A model generated the notes under the pieces. It saw only the letters and a list, made by a program, of their open reading frames with translations, ran no database searches and was not told the origin of the DNA. Below, piece by piece: positions 15,663-24,864 of a stretch of DNA of 64,000 nt. The stretch is from positions 248,001-312,000 of the forward strand of contig NC_011886.1 in assembly GCF_000022025.1 (NCBI RefSeq), read 5' to 3'. The translations under genes were made by a program, and so were the position numbers. This DNA comes from Pseudarthrobacter chlorophenolicus A6 (GTDB lineage: Bacteria; Actinomycetota; Actinomycetes; Actinomycetales; Micrococcaceae). Position 1 is the first letter of the stretch. Each line of letters opens with the position of its first letter.

Positions 15663-16547
15663 TCAGTCCTTTGTTGAGTCAGGAAGCGGGTAGGCCACGA
15701 ACGCGATATGCGCAGAGTCTGGGGACCAGCTGTTGACGTTGAGGGTACCTTGGCCGCCGAACAGCGGCCACGTTTGCAGCGGAGTGGTCCAGTCCCCGGT
15801 CGAAACGAGTACGACGGCGACCGGCAGGTCAGCCGGATGGCCCTGGGTTCCGCGGGGGAAACGGATGTACGACGCGAGGCGGCCGTCGGGGGAGAGATGG
15901 GGGAACCAGTCGACCGAATCGGAGGTGAGGAGCTGCTCGAAACCGGTCCCATCGCTCCGGACCCGCGCCAGTTGGGCATGCCCGGGCGCTGTGCTGAACG
16001 ATTCCGTGTTCAGGTACAGCCACTTTCCGTCGGGCGAATATTCCGGGCCGTCGCAGTGCCCGGGACCGACGTCAACGCTGGCGGCAGCACCGCCGTTGGA
16101 CGCTATGGTCATCAGGCGGCCGGGCCGGGTAAAGTCTCCAGCCTCGATGCCGACATAGGCCAGTTCCCGGCCGTCCGGGCTGACGCCGTGGAGGAAGTGG
16201 AAAGTGCCATCCTCCCCGGTGATGCGCGTGGCCGCTCCGCCGGCCAGGGATGCCCGGTAGATGTGGCCGTCATTGGCCGAGAGGAAGATGCCGGTGCCGT
16301 CGGGAGCCAGCACATGGTCGTTGTTCAGGTCCGGGACCCCCGTGAGCGGAACTTCCACGGGATGGCCGCCGGCCACGTCCAGCGTCCACAGTTTTCCGTC
16401 ACCGTTGAGGACAAGCGCTGCACCGTCCAGGGTCCAGTTCGGGGCCTCAAACAAGACGTCGTCACTGCTGTAGAGCAGTTCGGCTTCCCCGGTCACGGAC
16501 GCGATCCATACTTCGCTGCGCTGGCCGGGTTGCAGGGTTCTTTTCAC
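15663..16547 (-). CDS. TolB-like WD40 beta-propeller protein
   Basis: 294 residues composed of PD40/TolB-type repeats: blocks such as FEAPNWTLDGAALVL, VSPDGRELAYVG, PEYSPDGKWLYLNTE, PHLSPDGRLASYIRF and SWSPDSAHIAFV recur every 40-50 residues, giving a six-bladed propeller. No signal peptide, so unlike periplasmic TolB it is cytoplasmic. Homologues in sugar operons have no proven function; it may be a lyase- or lactonase-like propeller or a binding scaffold. It starts inside the last four bases of the DUF1080 gene, a sign of translational coupling. Confidence 0.82.
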   Translation of the reverse strand: MKRTLQPGQRSEVWIASVTGEAELLYSSDDVLFEAPNWTLDGAALVLNGDGKLWTLDVAGGHPVEVPLTGVPDLNNDHVLAPDGTGIFLSANDGHIYRASLAGGAATRITGEDGTFHFLHGVSPDGRELAYVGIEAGDFTRPGRLMTIASNGGAAASVDVGPGHCDGPEYSPDGKWLYLNTESFSTAPGHAQLARVRSDGTGFEQLLTSDSVDWFPHLSPDGRLASYIRFPRGTQGHPADLPVAVVLVSTGDWTTPLQTWPLFGGQGTLNVNSWSPDSAHIAFVAYPLPDSTKD

Positions 16548-17416
16548 AACTGCTCCCGGTCGAGTTCTCTAATGCGGATGTTCCGCCAGCGGCACTGTGC
16601 GCCCTTGCCCCAGCGCGCTTCGCCGAACATGGAGTCGTTGTCGTGAACTTCAAGGGCGATATGGCCGCGGGTACCAAGGACCTCCAGCACATCCGAAGGA
16701 TTGTAGTTGGGTGAGTCGAGGCTGGCGGTGTCCAGCTCGGCGATCTTGATGCCGTTGATCCACGTGGTGATCACCGGCAGCGCGCCCACACAGCGGATGC
16801 GCAGTTCGTTCCAGCCGTCCCAGCGCCACGCCTTGAGGAAATCCCCGACGTCGGCGGCGTACGTGAGGCGGGCACGCTTTTCCTCCGTGACGGGTTCCAC
16901 CGAGGTGGCGAGGTCATCGGCAACCAGCCCGGCCGGGCGGCCATCGGCGTCAAGGGCAACGTCCACGGCGAACGGAACGGCCGAGAAACTCGCCAGCCCG
17001 TTGCCGAAGAAACCGCCGATCCCGCCGGACGGCCGGTGGTCCACCAGCACCTGGAAGCCTTCCCAGCTGTCCGGACGCCGGCGAAGCATCACTCCCGTGT
17101 CGGCCGGCCAGTCCGGGCGCATCTCCAGCACCAGCTCAAAATCCCCGTACGCCCGCTCAGTCACCAGGTAGCCGCCGTAGCCACTGCCGGGAGTATCTTG
17201 CTCACCGACCAGGACACCGTCCTCGGCGAACCAGCGGGCAGGGTGCTTTTCGGGATCGACCGGCGGGGTCAGGCCCAGGGCTTCGAAGCGTTCCAGGAGC
17301 AGCGGGCCGCCCGGATACTCAGTGCCGTACACGCGCGGAACGGAATACCAACCGGCCAGGGTCGACCCGTCGAACAGCGGGACGAAACCGTCGTGCTTCG
17401 GTTCTGCGTCTGCCAC
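16544..17416 (-). CDS. DUF1080 protein, 3-keto-disaccharide hydrolase family
   Basis: 290 residues, a LamG/concanavalin-like beta-sandwich. Family signs: FVPLFDGSTLAGWY at the start, FAEDGVLVGEQ, YGDFELVLEMRPDWPADTGVMLRR, the central YEVL-type region VLVDHRPSGGIGGFFG, WNELRIRCVG with TWINGIKIAEL, and GHIALEVHDND near the end. Domain-family members include enzymes hydrolysing 3-keto-glycosides formed by C3 oxidation; here the pairing with Gfo/Idh/MocA dehydrogenases supports that role. There is no signal peptide, so hydrolysis would occur in the cytoplasm after import. It is packed between an SPI-family gene (3 bases) and the propeller gene (4-base overlap). Confidence 0.85.
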   Translation of the reverse strand: MADAEPKHDGFVPLFDGSTLAGWYSVPRVYGTEYPGGPLLLERFEALGLTPPVDPEKHPARWFAEDGVLVGEQDTPGSGYGGYLVTERAYGDFELVLEMRPDWPADTGVMLRRRPDSWEGFQVLVDHRPSGGIGGFFGNGLASFSAVPFAVDVALDADGRPAGLVADDLATSVEPVTEEKRARLTYAADVGDFLKAWRWDGWNELRIRCVGALPVITTWINGIKIAELDTASLDSPNYNPSDVLEVLGTRGHIALEVHDNDSMFGEARWGKGAQCRWRNIRIRELDREQL

Positions 17417-17419
17417 GCG

Positions 17420-18421
17420 TCAGTCCTTGCTGCTGAAGGCGGCGTCGAAGCTGGTTTGGGAGGCGGGGAAGTCGAACTTCTTGAGGGCGGCGAGGGCTTC
17501 GGGGGCGCCGTGGAGGCGGTCCATGCCGGCGTCTTCCCATTCGACGCTGATGGGGCCGTCGTAGCCGATGGCTGCCAGCGCCCGGAAGGACGCTTCCCAG
17601 GGCACGTCGCCGCGGCCGGCCGAGACGAAGTCCCAGCCACGGCGCGGATCGCCCCAGGCCAGGTGGGAGCCCAGGACGGTGTTCCGGCCGGTCTGGCGGA
17701 CCTTGGTGTCTTTGCAGTCCACGTGGTAGATCCGGTCCTTGAAGTCCCAGATGAAGGAGACCGGATCCATGCCCTGCCACATCATGTGCGAGGGGTCCCA
17801 GTTCAGGCCGAACGCTTCGCGGTGCCCGATCGCTTCGAGGGTCCGCTGGGTGGTCCAGTAGTCGTAGGCGATCTCACTCGGGTGGACTTCGTGGGCGAAG
17901 CGGACGCCGTTCTCGTCGAAGACGTCCAGGATGGGGTTCCAGCGGTCGGCGAAGTCCTGGTAGCCGGCGTCGATGACCTTTTCGGGGACGGGCGGGAACA
18001 TGGCGACGTACTGCCAGATGGAGGAGCCGGTGAACCCGACGACGGTGTCCACGCCCAGCGCGCGGGCGAGCCGGGCGGTGTGCTTGAGTTCCTCGGCGGC
18101 ACGTTGGCGGACACCTTCGGGCTCCCCGTCGCCCCAGACTCTGGAGCCGACAATCGCTTCGTGGCGGAAGTCGATGGGGTCATCGCACACGGCCTGGCCC
18201 TTGAGGTGGTTGGAGATGGCCCAGACCTTGAGGTTGTACTTGTCCAGGAGCTCGAGCTTGGACTCGACGTAGCCGGGTTCGTCCACGCGCCAGGCGTCCA
18301 GGTGGTCTCCGGAGACGGCGATCTCCAGGCCGTCATAGCCCCAGCCGGAGGCAAGCTTGGCGACTTCCTCAAGGGGAAGGTCGGCCCACTGGCCGGTGAA
18401 CAGGGTAAACGGGCGGGGCAT
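17420..18421 (-). CDS. Sugar phosphate isomerase/epimerase-family TIM barrel (first of two)
   Basis: 333 residues, xylose-isomerase-like AP-endonuclease-2 fold. Metal ligands are visible in order: GLEIAV (E), HEVHPSEIAY (E and H), NWDPSHMMW (D and H), YHVDCKD (H, D) and VEWED (E). Members act as epimerases, isomerases or, in recently described pathways, as beta-eliminases and hydratases of 3-keto-sugars. ATG at 18421 is chosen because AAGGAG lies seven bases before it and because TGQWADLPL then begins the first strand; the frame continues upstream into the Gfo gene without support. Only two bases separate it from the preceding gene. Confidence 0.88.
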   Translation of the reverse strand: MPRPFTLFTGQWADLPLEEVAKLASGWGYDGLEIAVSGDHLDAWRVDEPGYVESKLELLDKYNLKVWAISNHLKGQAVCDDPIDFRHEAIVGSRVWGDGEPEGVRQRAAEELKHTARLARALGVDTVVGFTGSSIWQYVAMFPPVPEKVIDAGYQDFADRWNPILDVFDENGVRFAHEVHPSEIAYDYWTTQRTLEAIGHREAFGLNWDPSHMMWQGMDPVSFIWDFKDRIYHVDCKDTKVRQTGRNTVLGSHLAWGDPRRGWDFVSAGRGDVPWEASFRALAAIGYDGPISVEWEDAGMDRLHGAPEALAALKKFDFPASQTSFDAAFSSKD

Positions 18422-18423
18422 GG

Positions 18424-19635
18424 TCAGGCTCCTTCGGTGGGGCTGGTCTCCGGGGCGGCGCCCGGCAGTTGGATCAGGGCGCTCTTCGCAGCGGCGGATT
18501 CCTCCACGGCGTTGAGGATGTACTGCACGTTCAGTCCTTCCTCGAACGACGGCGAGGGCGGGGTTTGGTCCCGTACGGCAAGCAGGAAGTCCCGGACCTG
18601 GTGGGTGAAGGTATGTTCCCAGCCGATGATATGGCCCTGGGGCCACCACGCTTCAAGGTAGGGGTGCTCGGGTTCGTTGACCAGGATCCGGCGGAATCCC
18701 TGCTCCCGGACCGGGGCTGTGGCGTCCAGGAAGCCGAGCTCGTTGAGGTTTTCCAGGTCGAACAGGATGGTGCCCCGGTCGCCGTAGATCTCGAGCTTGA
18801 GGCTGTTCTTCTGGCCTGTCGCCACCCGGGAGACCTCCACTGAGGCGATGGCCCCGGAGGCCAGGGACAGCGTGGCCCAGGCGGCGTCGTCGACAGTGAC
18901 GTCCTCCAGCCCGTCCCCGGCAGCCTTGCCGCCGGGGCGCTGCGGAACGAAGGTGTGGAGCCTGCCGGTGACCTCCGTGACCTGGTCGCCCAGGAGGTAG
19001 AGGACCTGGTCGATGGCGTGGGAGGCGATGTCGCCGAGGGCGCCGGAGCCGGCGGTTTCTTTCCGGAGCCGCCAGGTCATGGGCGACTGGTCGTCGGCGA
19101 GCCAGTCCTGGAGGTAGGCTGCGCGGACGTGCCGGACGGTGCCGAGGCGGCCTTCGGCGATGAGTTCGCGGGCCAGGGCAAGGGCGGGGACGCGGCGGTA
19201 GTTGAAGCCGATCATGGACTGGACGCCCCTGGCGCGTGCCTTGGCGGCGGCGGCGGTCATGAGTTCGGCTTCCGCGAGGGTGTTGGCGAGGGGTTTTTCG
19301 ACCAGCACGTGCTTACCGGCTTCGAGCGCTGCGATGGCGATCTCGGCGTGCATCCAGCCCGGGGCGCAGATGTCGATGATATGGATGTCGTCCCGGTTGA
19401 TGACTTCCCGCCAGTCGGTGGCGGCCTCGGCCCAGCCGTACTTGGTGGCGGCCTCGGCCACGGCGGTGGCGTCCCGGCCCACGAGCACTTTCTGCTCGAA
19501 GGCCGGGACGTCGAAGAAACTGGCCACGTTCCGCCACGCATTGGAGTGGGCTTTGCCCATGAAGGCGTAACCGATGGCGGCCACCCCCAGGGACGGGGGA
19601 GCCGGGGTTGCGGTTGGGTGTGCCGGAGTAGTCAT
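18424..19635 (-). CDS. Gfo/Idh/MocA dehydrogenase, levoglucosan-dehydrogenase-like
   Basis: 403 residues. Rossmann motif AAIGYAFMGKAHS, DICAPGWMHAEIA, catalytic VEKPLA, then GFNYRRVPAL, YLQDW, MTWR and SGALGDIASHAIDQ with the D-x3-H of the active site. From memory this set, especially FMGKAHS, FNYRR, YLQDW and GALGDIA, is shared with levoglucosan dehydrogenase of Pseudarthrobacter, which oxidises the C3 hydroxyl of levoglucosan with NAD. The first 15 residues are a Pro/Thr-rich tail. I infer C3 oxidation of a glucoside or anhydrosugar; the exact substrate cannot be read from sequence. It lies between the two-base-distant SPI gene and a second Gfo gene 31 bases away. Confidence 0.9.
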   Translation of the reverse strand: MTTPAHPTATPAPPSLGVAAIGYAFMGKAHSNAWRNVASFFDVPAFEQKVLVGRDATAVAEAATKYGWAEAATDWREVINRDDIHIIDICAPGWMHAEIAIAALEAGKHVLVEKPLANTLAEAELMTAAAAKARARGVQSMIGFNYRRVPALALARELIAEGRLGTVRHVRAAYLQDWLADDQSPMTWRLRKETAGSGALGDIASHAIDQVLYLLGDQVTEVTGRLHTFVPQRPGGKAAGDGLEDVTVDDAAWATLSLASGAIASVEVSRVATGQKNSLKLEIYGDRGTILFDLENLNELGFLDATAPVREQGFRRILVNEPEHPYLEAWWPQGHIIGWEHTFTHQVRDFLLAVRDQTPPSPSFEEGLNVQYILNAVEESAAAKSALIQLPGAAPETSPTEGA

Positions 19636-19666
19636 GGCGTGTTCCTGCTGCTTCCTGCTGGCTGAG

Positions 19667-20788
19667 CTAGAGAGTTGCGGTTTCCGGGGCCCAGTCCTCG
19701 GGGAGGGCTGTGGACGCCGGAGCTGAGCTTTCGACGTTCACGAAGGTTCCGGAGTCGATGGATTCGGAGATCGAGACCATGCTGTCCAGCACGTGGTAGG
19801 CGAGGTCGCCGGTGGCGCGGTGCGGAACGCCGGCGCGGATGGCGCGGGCCATGTCCAGGGCGCCCATGCCGCGGCCGTTGGCAGGGCCGGTGGCGGGGAC
19901 GGTGGTCCAGTCCTCGTCGCCGGCGCGCCAGAGCCTGATGTCGCCGGTGAAGTAGTTGGGGTCCGGGAGGGAGATGGTGGCTTCCGTTCCGGTGATTTCC
20001 ACGAACCCCATCCGGGCGCGGGGGGATTCGAAGGAGAAGACGCTGTGGGAGGAGGCGCCGGATTCGAACTGCGCCATCGCTGAGACGTGGGTGGGGACCT
20101 CAACAGTGAATTCCTCGCCGGCCTTGGGCCCGGAACCGATGACGCGGACCTCCTTGGCCTTGGACCCGACGGCGGCCACCTTGCGGATGGAGCCGAAGGC
20201 CTGGACAAGGGCAGTGAGGTAGTACGGGCCCATGTCGAACAAGGGGCCGGCGCCGTGCTGGAAGAGGAATGCGGGGTTGGGGTGCCAGGATTCCGGGCCG
20301 GGGGTCTGGAAGGTGGTCATGGCGGTCAGCGGGGTGCCGATGTCGCCGCGCTGGATGAGCCGGAGCGCGGTCTGGATTCCGGCACCGAGGAACGTATCCG
20401 GTGCGGTGCCGAGCCGGATGCCCGCGGCGTCGGCGGCCTTGAGCAGGCCAAGGCCCGATTCGCGGTCCAGGCTGAACGGCTTTTCGGTCCAGACGTGCTT
20501 GCCGGCGTTCACCGCTGCGGTGGCCACCTCCACGTGGGCGGCAGGGATGGTGAGGTTGACGATGATTTCGACATCGGGGTGGTTCAGTGCTTTATCCGGG
20601 CCGCCCCATTCGGGAATGCCGTATTCTTTGGCGCGGGCCTCCGCGGCATCCTCGAAGAGGTCTGCGATGACCAGGACCTTCAAGTCCGGGAAAACGGTGA
20701 GGTTGTCCAGGTACTGCTTGGAGATGTTGCCCGCGCCGATGACTGCAACGCCAACCGGTCCCTTGCGGGCGGACGGTGTGAAACTCAT
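19667..20788 (-). CDS. Gfo/Idh/MocA-family oxidoreductase
   Basis: 373 residues. Rossmann motif VAVIGAGNISKQYL, then NLTIPAAHVEVATAAVNAGKHVWTEKPFS with the catalytic lysine, GIRLGTAPDTFLGAGIQTALRLI and the C-terminal active site GPLFDMGPYYLTALV (D-x3-Y rather than D-x3-H). This version is typical of the family branch that includes many putative sugar dehydrogenases of ABC-sugar operons. Full length, no signal peptide. Its start overlaps the stop of the SPI gene upstream by four bases. Likely an oxidation or final reduction step on a keto-sugar. Confidence 0.9.
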   Translation of the reverse strand: MSFTPSARKGPVGVAVIGAGNISKQYLDNLTVFPDLKVLVIADLFEDAAEARAKEYGIPEWGGPDKALNHPDVEIIVNLTIPAAHVEVATAAVNAGKHVWTEKPFSLDRESGLGLLKAADAAGIRLGTAPDTFLGAGIQTALRLIQRGDIGTPLTAMTTFQTPGPESWHPNPAFLFQHGAGPLFDMGPYYLTALVQAFGSIRKVAAVGSKAKEVRVIGSGPKAGEEFTVEVPTHVSAMAQFESGASSHSVFSFESPRARMGFVEITGTEATISLPDPNYFTGDIRLWRAGDEDWTTVPATGPANGRGMGALDMARAIRAGVPHRATGDLAYHVLDSMVSISESIDSGTFVNVESSAPASTALPEDWAPETATL

Positions 20789-21531
20789 GCCTTGGCTCCT
20801 TCTGCTGCGGCGTTCAGGTACGCGAGGCTCTGGCTGATGCCGTCGAAGATGTCCCCGGAGTAGTCGTCGAATTCCACCACACCGACTTCGAGCGACTTGG
20901 CTGCGGCAATCACGTCCAGGACGGGGACCTTACCCTGCCCGGCAGGCTGCTGTGCCTTGGTGTCCGTGGTCAGGTTGCCGTCCTTGATGTGGATGAACTT
21001 CACCCGGTCCCCGAGCTTGGTGAGGATATCCACGGGGTCCTGGCCGCCCACGGCCACCCAGTAGGTGTCCACTTCAAGGACCAGTTCGGGATCCAGCAGG
21101 GACTCGAAATACTCCAGGGCGGTGCGGCCCTCGATGCTGGACTCCAGTTCCCAGGCGTGGTTGTGGTAGCCCACAGTGATGCCGTACTCGGCGCCCTTCT
21201 TGGCCGCGGCGTTGAGTTTGGCCGCGGTGGCCTGGATGGTTTCGGCGTCCTGCCAGTGCTCGGCGGGCAGGAAGGGATCGATGACGGTGCTGATGCCCAG
21301 TTCCTTGGCGGCGGCAAAGATCTCGTCCTGGTCCTGGGACAGCAGCGGCGCATGGCCGGAGGGTGCGGTGAGGCCGTTTTCCTTCAGTGCGGCGCCGAGC
21401 TCCTTGGCCGTGGCCACGAAATTGTAGGGCTCAACCTGGGTGAAGCCGATCTCCGCGACCTTCTTTATGGTTCCAGGCAGGTCCTCGGCGATGGCGTTGC
21501 GGAGGGTGTACAGCTGGAGTGAGTAAGACAT
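20785..21531 (-). CDS. Sugar phosphate isomerase/epimerase-family TIM barrel (second of two)
   Basis: 248 residues, a shorter relative of the 17420 protein. The N-terminus SLQLYTLRNAI with GFTQVEPY is diagnostic of the branch found next to Gfo/Idh/MocA genes. Putative metal ligands: E in VEPY, H in GYHNHAWE, D in LEVDTYW, H and D in FIHIKDG, and E in VVEFDDY. The length is normal for this branch. Having two different barrels in one operon suggests two successive steps, for example elimination and hydration of a 3-keto-sugar. Co-translated with the next gene through an ATGA-type 4-base overlap. Confidence 0.88.
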   Translation of the reverse strand: MSYSLQLYTLRNAIAEDLPGTIKKVAEIGFTQVEPYNFVATAKELGAALKENGLTAPSGHAPLLSQDQDEIFAAAKELGISTVIDPFLPAEHWQDAETIQATAAKLNAAAKKGAEYGITVGYHNHAWELESSIEGRTALEYFESLLDPELVLEVDTYWVAVGGQDPVDILTKLGDRVKFIHIKDGNLTTDTKAQQPAGQGKVPVLDVIAAAKSLEVGVVEFDDYSGDIFDGISQSLAYLNAAAEGAKA

Positions 21532-21573
21532 GGGTTTCCTATCAGGTGTGGGTTGGCTACGTTGTTGGGCAGG

Positions 21574-22464
21574 CTAGCGGCCGGCGAGGGATCCGCCGAT
21601 GCCGCCCACGCTGAAGTACTTGTTCAGGGTGGCGAAGACGATGATGGGCGGCAGCATCATGATGACGGCGAGGGCCATGACTCCGGACCAGTCGGTGTTG
21701 TTCTGTTGGAAGAAGGACTGCACGCCCATGGGGAGGGTGAAGATTTCGTTGGAGCGCAGGAACACGATGGCTACCAGGTAGTCGTTCCAGGCCAGGAGGA
21801 AGGCAAAGATTGCGGTGGACAGGATTCCCGGCAGGGAGTTGCGGAGCACCACTTTGGTGAAGGAGCCGAAGACTGAGCAGCCGTCGATCCAGGACGCTTC
21901 CTCGAGGCTGATGGGGATGGAGTCGAAGTAGGCGGCCATCATCCAGGTGGCCACGGTCATGGTTGAACCAACGTAGATGATCGTCAGGCCCATGAGGTTA
22001 TCCACCAGGCCCATGGCGGCGAAGAGGATGAACAGCGGAACCACGGAAGTGATGATGGGCAGGGACTGCATGACGAACAGAAGCAGGGAGTAGCCGGAGA
22101 CTGCCTTGGAACGGCCGCGGGACAGGACGTACCCGGCAGGGGCAGCCACAGCGACGGATACGAACACGGTGGCGAGCGTGGTGATCAGGCTGTTCTGCAG
22201 CCAGGTGCCGGCGAGGGTCTTGGAGAACACGCCGGTGATGTTCTCCAGCGTCAGGCCGGTTGCCGTGCTGTTCGGGGCCGGCGTGAGGGCCAGGACCACC
22301 GTGACCATGATCGGAACCAGGACGATCGCGGTGATGACCAGGATCAGGACGAAACGCCACCAGCGTCCGCGCATTCCTGCTTCGGAGAGAACCTTGCGTG
22401 GTTTGCCCTCGGCGACCCCAAGGGCGGGGCCGGATTCCGGGTGGGCGTGGAGTACTGCGCTCAT
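21574..22464 (-). CDS. Carbohydrate ABC transporter permease, MalG type
   Basis: 296 residues with six membrane helices. The EAA loop that contacts the ATPase is EEASWIDGCSVFGSFTKVVL, followed by LPGILSTAIFAFLLAWNDYL, both typical of the MalG branch of CUT1 sugar importers. The N-terminal 35 residues are cytoplasmic. Its ATG overlaps the stop codon of the first permease gene by one base. The cluster has no ATPase gene, so a shared ATPase (MsiK-type) encoded elsewhere is expected, as is usual in actinobacteria. Confidence 0.92.
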   Translation of the reverse strand: MSAVLHAHPESGPALGVAEGKPRKVLSEAGMRGRWWRFVLILVITAIVLVPIMVTVVLALTPAPNSTATGLTLENITGVFSKTLAGTWLQNSLITTLATVFVSVAVAAPAGYVLSRGRSKAVSGYSLLLFVMQSLPIITSVVPLFILFAAMGLVDNLMGLTIIYVGSTMTVATWMMAAYFDSIPISLEEASWIDGCSVFGSFTKVVLRNSLPGILSTAIFAFLLAWNDYLVAIVFLRSNEIFTLPMGVQSFFQQNNTDWSGVMALAVIMMLPPIIVFATLNKYFSVGGIGGSLAGR

Positions 22465-23426
22465 TATTCGACGCTCGACTTTCGGATCTGGCGGTACAGG
22501 ATGACCGAGACGATCACCAGGGTGATGGTCATGAGGAAGGCGATGGCGACGCCGGGGCCGGTAGCGAAGTCCTGGAAAACGGTGCGGTACGCCAGGACCA
22601 CCAGGGACGTGGTGGCGTCAACGGGTCCGCCGCCGGTGAGCAGGTAGATGGTGGGGAAGTCGTTGACGCAGAAGATGGTCATCAGGATCCAGCTGATGTA
22701 AGTGGAACGGGCGATCAGCGGCAGGGTGATCTGGGTGAACTGCTGGAACCGGGATGCTCCGTCCATGCTGGCTGCCTCGTAGACGGTGCTGTCCACGGAG
22801 GCCAGCGCTGCGGAGATCATCATCATCATGAAGGGGAAGGACACCCAGACCTTGAAGATCATGACCGTGACGGCAGCGAGCGTGGGGTCGGCCAGGAACA
22901 GCGGCGTGCCCAGGCCGAGGTTGCGGAACAGGGAGGGGATAAGGCTGTCCGGGGTGGCCACCAGCCAGTTCCAGGCGGTGGAGGACACCACGATCGGAAC
23001 AACCCAAGGCAGGAGCAGGAGAACTTTGAAGGTGCCCCCGCCGGGGATCTTGGTCCGCAGCAGGAGAGCCAGCCCCAGTCCGACGGCCCACGATCCGAAG
23101 ACACCCACAATGGTGAACCAGAGGGTGAACTGGGCGGCTTTCCAGAATGCCGGTGAGGAGAGGACCTGCTGGAAGTTTTCGATGCCCACGAAGTTTCCGG
23201 TAGCGATCAGGTTGCCGTCGTGGGTGGCCTGGACCCCGGCCTGGAAGAGCGGGTAGCCGTGGATCAGGACCAGTAGGATCACGGACGGGAGCAGGAGCCA
23301 GAAGAAGGTCCTGGACGCCTGCGCCGAAAGCTTGCTCTTCCGGTTCAGGGACCCGCCCCCGGCCCCGCCGGGAGCAAGCCCCTTACGGGCCCGGGCCAGG
23401 CCGGACTGCGCTGTAGTGGAGGACAT
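22464..23426 (-). CDS. Carbohydrate ABC transporter permease, MalF type
   Basis: 320 residues, six helices, a cytoplasmic N-terminal tail of about 40 residues (Ala/Gly/Arg-rich). The EAA motif reads YEAASMDGASRFQQFTQITL, and LPLIARSTYISWILMTIF follows. This is the MalF-like partner of the 21574 permease. ATG at 23426 is selected because GGAGG lies just before it; the frame extends further upstream into the binding-protein gene without a site. Only 11 bases separate it from that gene. Confidence 0.92.
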   Translation of the reverse strand: MSSTTAQSGLARARKGLAPGGAGGGSLNRKSKLSAQASRTFFWLLLPSVILLVLIHGYPLFQAGVQATHDGNLIATGNFVGIENFQQVLSSPAFWKAAQFTLWFTIVGVFGSWAVGLGLALLLRTKIPGGGTFKVLLLLPWVVPIVVSSTAWNWLVATPDSLIPSLFRNLGLGTPLFLADPTLAAVTVMIFKVWVSFPFMMMMISAALASVDSTVYEAASMDGASRFQQFTQITLPLIARSTYISWILMTIFCVNDFPTIYLLTGGGPVDATTSLVVLAYRTVFQDFATGPGVAIAFLMTITLVIVSVILYRQIRKSSVE

Positions 23427-23437
23427 GGTGCCGGCGC

Positions 23438-24754
23438 CTACTTCTTGAGGACGGACTTGAGTCCGGTGTCGAAGGCTGTCAGTGCGGACTTGGCGTCCGT
23501 CTTGCCGGTGAGTACGGTCTGGGTGAACTGGTTCAGGGCCTGGCCGCCGTCGAGGGCTGCGAGGTTGGCGCTGAGGGCCGTGCCCTGGGAGGCGAAGGTC
23601 TTGGCGATCGGCACGTATTCGTTGACGATCTTGACGTTGTTGGGATCGGCCGTGAACTCGGGCATTTCGGTGATCGACTTGAAGACCGGAAGGGCGTTCA
23701 TGAGCTTCTGCTGCCACAGTTCCTTAAGCTTGCCCAGGTAGTACACCACGAACTCTTCCGAGGCTTCCTGCGACGGGGTGTTGGTGTACATCATGATGTT
23801 GTTCGGGAAGATCAGGGCGGCCTTGTCCCCATGCGGACCGGCGATGGGGCTTGCCACCACGATGTCTCCGGAGGTGTCACCCACCCGCTCGGGAACGCCC
23901 AGGGTCAGCATGCCGTAAGCGGCCTTGCTGTCCTTCCACTGCGCATTGAGGTTATCGGTGGTGTAGCTGACTGCCGCCGGATCGATGACGCCGTTGGAGA
24001 CCAGCTCCAGCAGGAATTCGACGGCTTCGACGTTGCGGTCGTTGAGGACATCGAGTTCACCGTCCTTGGTGAACACGCCGCCGCCGTTGTTGAGCATCAT
24101 CATGATCATCAGGTGGTTGCCGATGTTGTTGCCCGCACCGGAACCTGTGGCGAAGCCGACGGCGCCGACGCCCTTGAGCTTCTTGCCCGCCTCAAGCAGG
24201 GAAGCCCAGTCGGTGGGAACTCCCACGCCGGCTTTCTCGAACAGGGACTTGCGGTACCAGAGCGGACGGATGTCCAGCTGCCACGGAACGGCGACGTAGC
24301 CCTTGGACGTTTTGAACGGCTCAACCACTCCGGGGAGGAAGTCGTCGAATTGGCCGTTGGACTTCAACTTCTCGATGACCTTGTCCGCGTAGGCAATCTG
24401 GCCCTGCTCCTCGAACTGGAAGGCCTGGAAGCCGCCGCCGGTGGACACTGCCGGGCCGGTCTTCGAGGCGATGGCCGAGGAGAACGTCTGGTAGAAGTTG
24501 TTCCATTGGATGATCTGGTACGTCGCCTTGCTGTTTGCCCCCGAGAAGCCTTCAGCGATCTTCTTGGCAGCGTCGTTGTAGGCCGGGGTGGCCCACGGCA
24601 TGTCCCAGAACTTGATGGCGCCGCCGGCGCCGCCTCCCTGGCTTGCCGATCCTCCGCCGCAGGCCGCCAGCAGGGGAACGGATGCCGCCGCTGCTGTCAG
24701 GCCCAGGAATCCCCGGCGGGAGAAGGAACGGCTCTGGTGGGTGTTTGCGTTCAT
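23438..24754 (-). CDS. Sugar-binding lipoprotein of the ABC importer, Tat-type signal
   Basis: 438 residues, family 1 extracellular solute-binding protein. The signal peptide carries a twin-arginine motif (FSRRGFLGL) and ends in a lipobox LLAAC with Cys at about position 32, so it is exported folded by Tat and anchored as a lipoprotein. The mature part starts GGGSASQGGGAGGAIKFWDMPWATP and shows ITEMPEF and the usual C-terminal helices. It determines substrate specificity for the two permeases downstream. A 110-base gap with a hairpin (24769-24800) separates it from the preceding gene and may raise its expression relative to the enzymes. Confidence 0.92.
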   Translation of the reverse strand: MNANTHQSRSFSRRGFLGLTAAAASVPLLAACGGGSASQGGGAGGAIKFWDMPWATPAYNDAAKKIAEGFSGANSKATYQIIQWNNFYQTFSSAIASKTGPAVSTGGGFQAFQFEEQGQIAYADKVIEKLKSNGQFDDFLPGVVEPFKTSKGYVAVPWQLDIRPLWYRKSLFEKAGVGVPTDWASLLEAGKKLKGVGAVGFATGSGAGNNIGNHLMIMMMLNNGGGVFTKDGELDVLNDRNVEAVEFLLELVSNGVIDPAAVSYTTDNLNAQWKDSKAAYGMLTLGVPERVGDTSGDIVVASPIAGPHGDKAALIFPNNIMMYTNTPSQEASEEFVVYYLGKLKELWQQKLMNALPVFKSITEMPEFTADPNNVKIVNEYVPIAKTFASQGTALSANLAALDGGQALNQFTQTVLTGKTDAKSALTAFDTGLKSVLKK

Positions 24755-24768
24755 GGTGTGTCCTTTCG

Positions 24769-24800
24769 GGACCGCCGCGGGCTGCGTTGTGGTGCGGTCC
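24769..24800. repeat. Inverted repeat upstream of the binding-protein gene
   Basis: GGACCGC (24769-24775) and GCGGTCC (24794-24800) can form a 7-bp stem with an 18-base loop in the leader of the binding-protein gene. Such stems often separate high-level binding-protein translation from the rest of an operon by protecting or processing the mRNA. Confidence 0.35.
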
Positions 24801-24864
24801 TGCTCATCGTTGAGAGTGGAGGTGGGACTGGACTGCTGGTTGGTTGCGTATGCGGAAGGGCGGG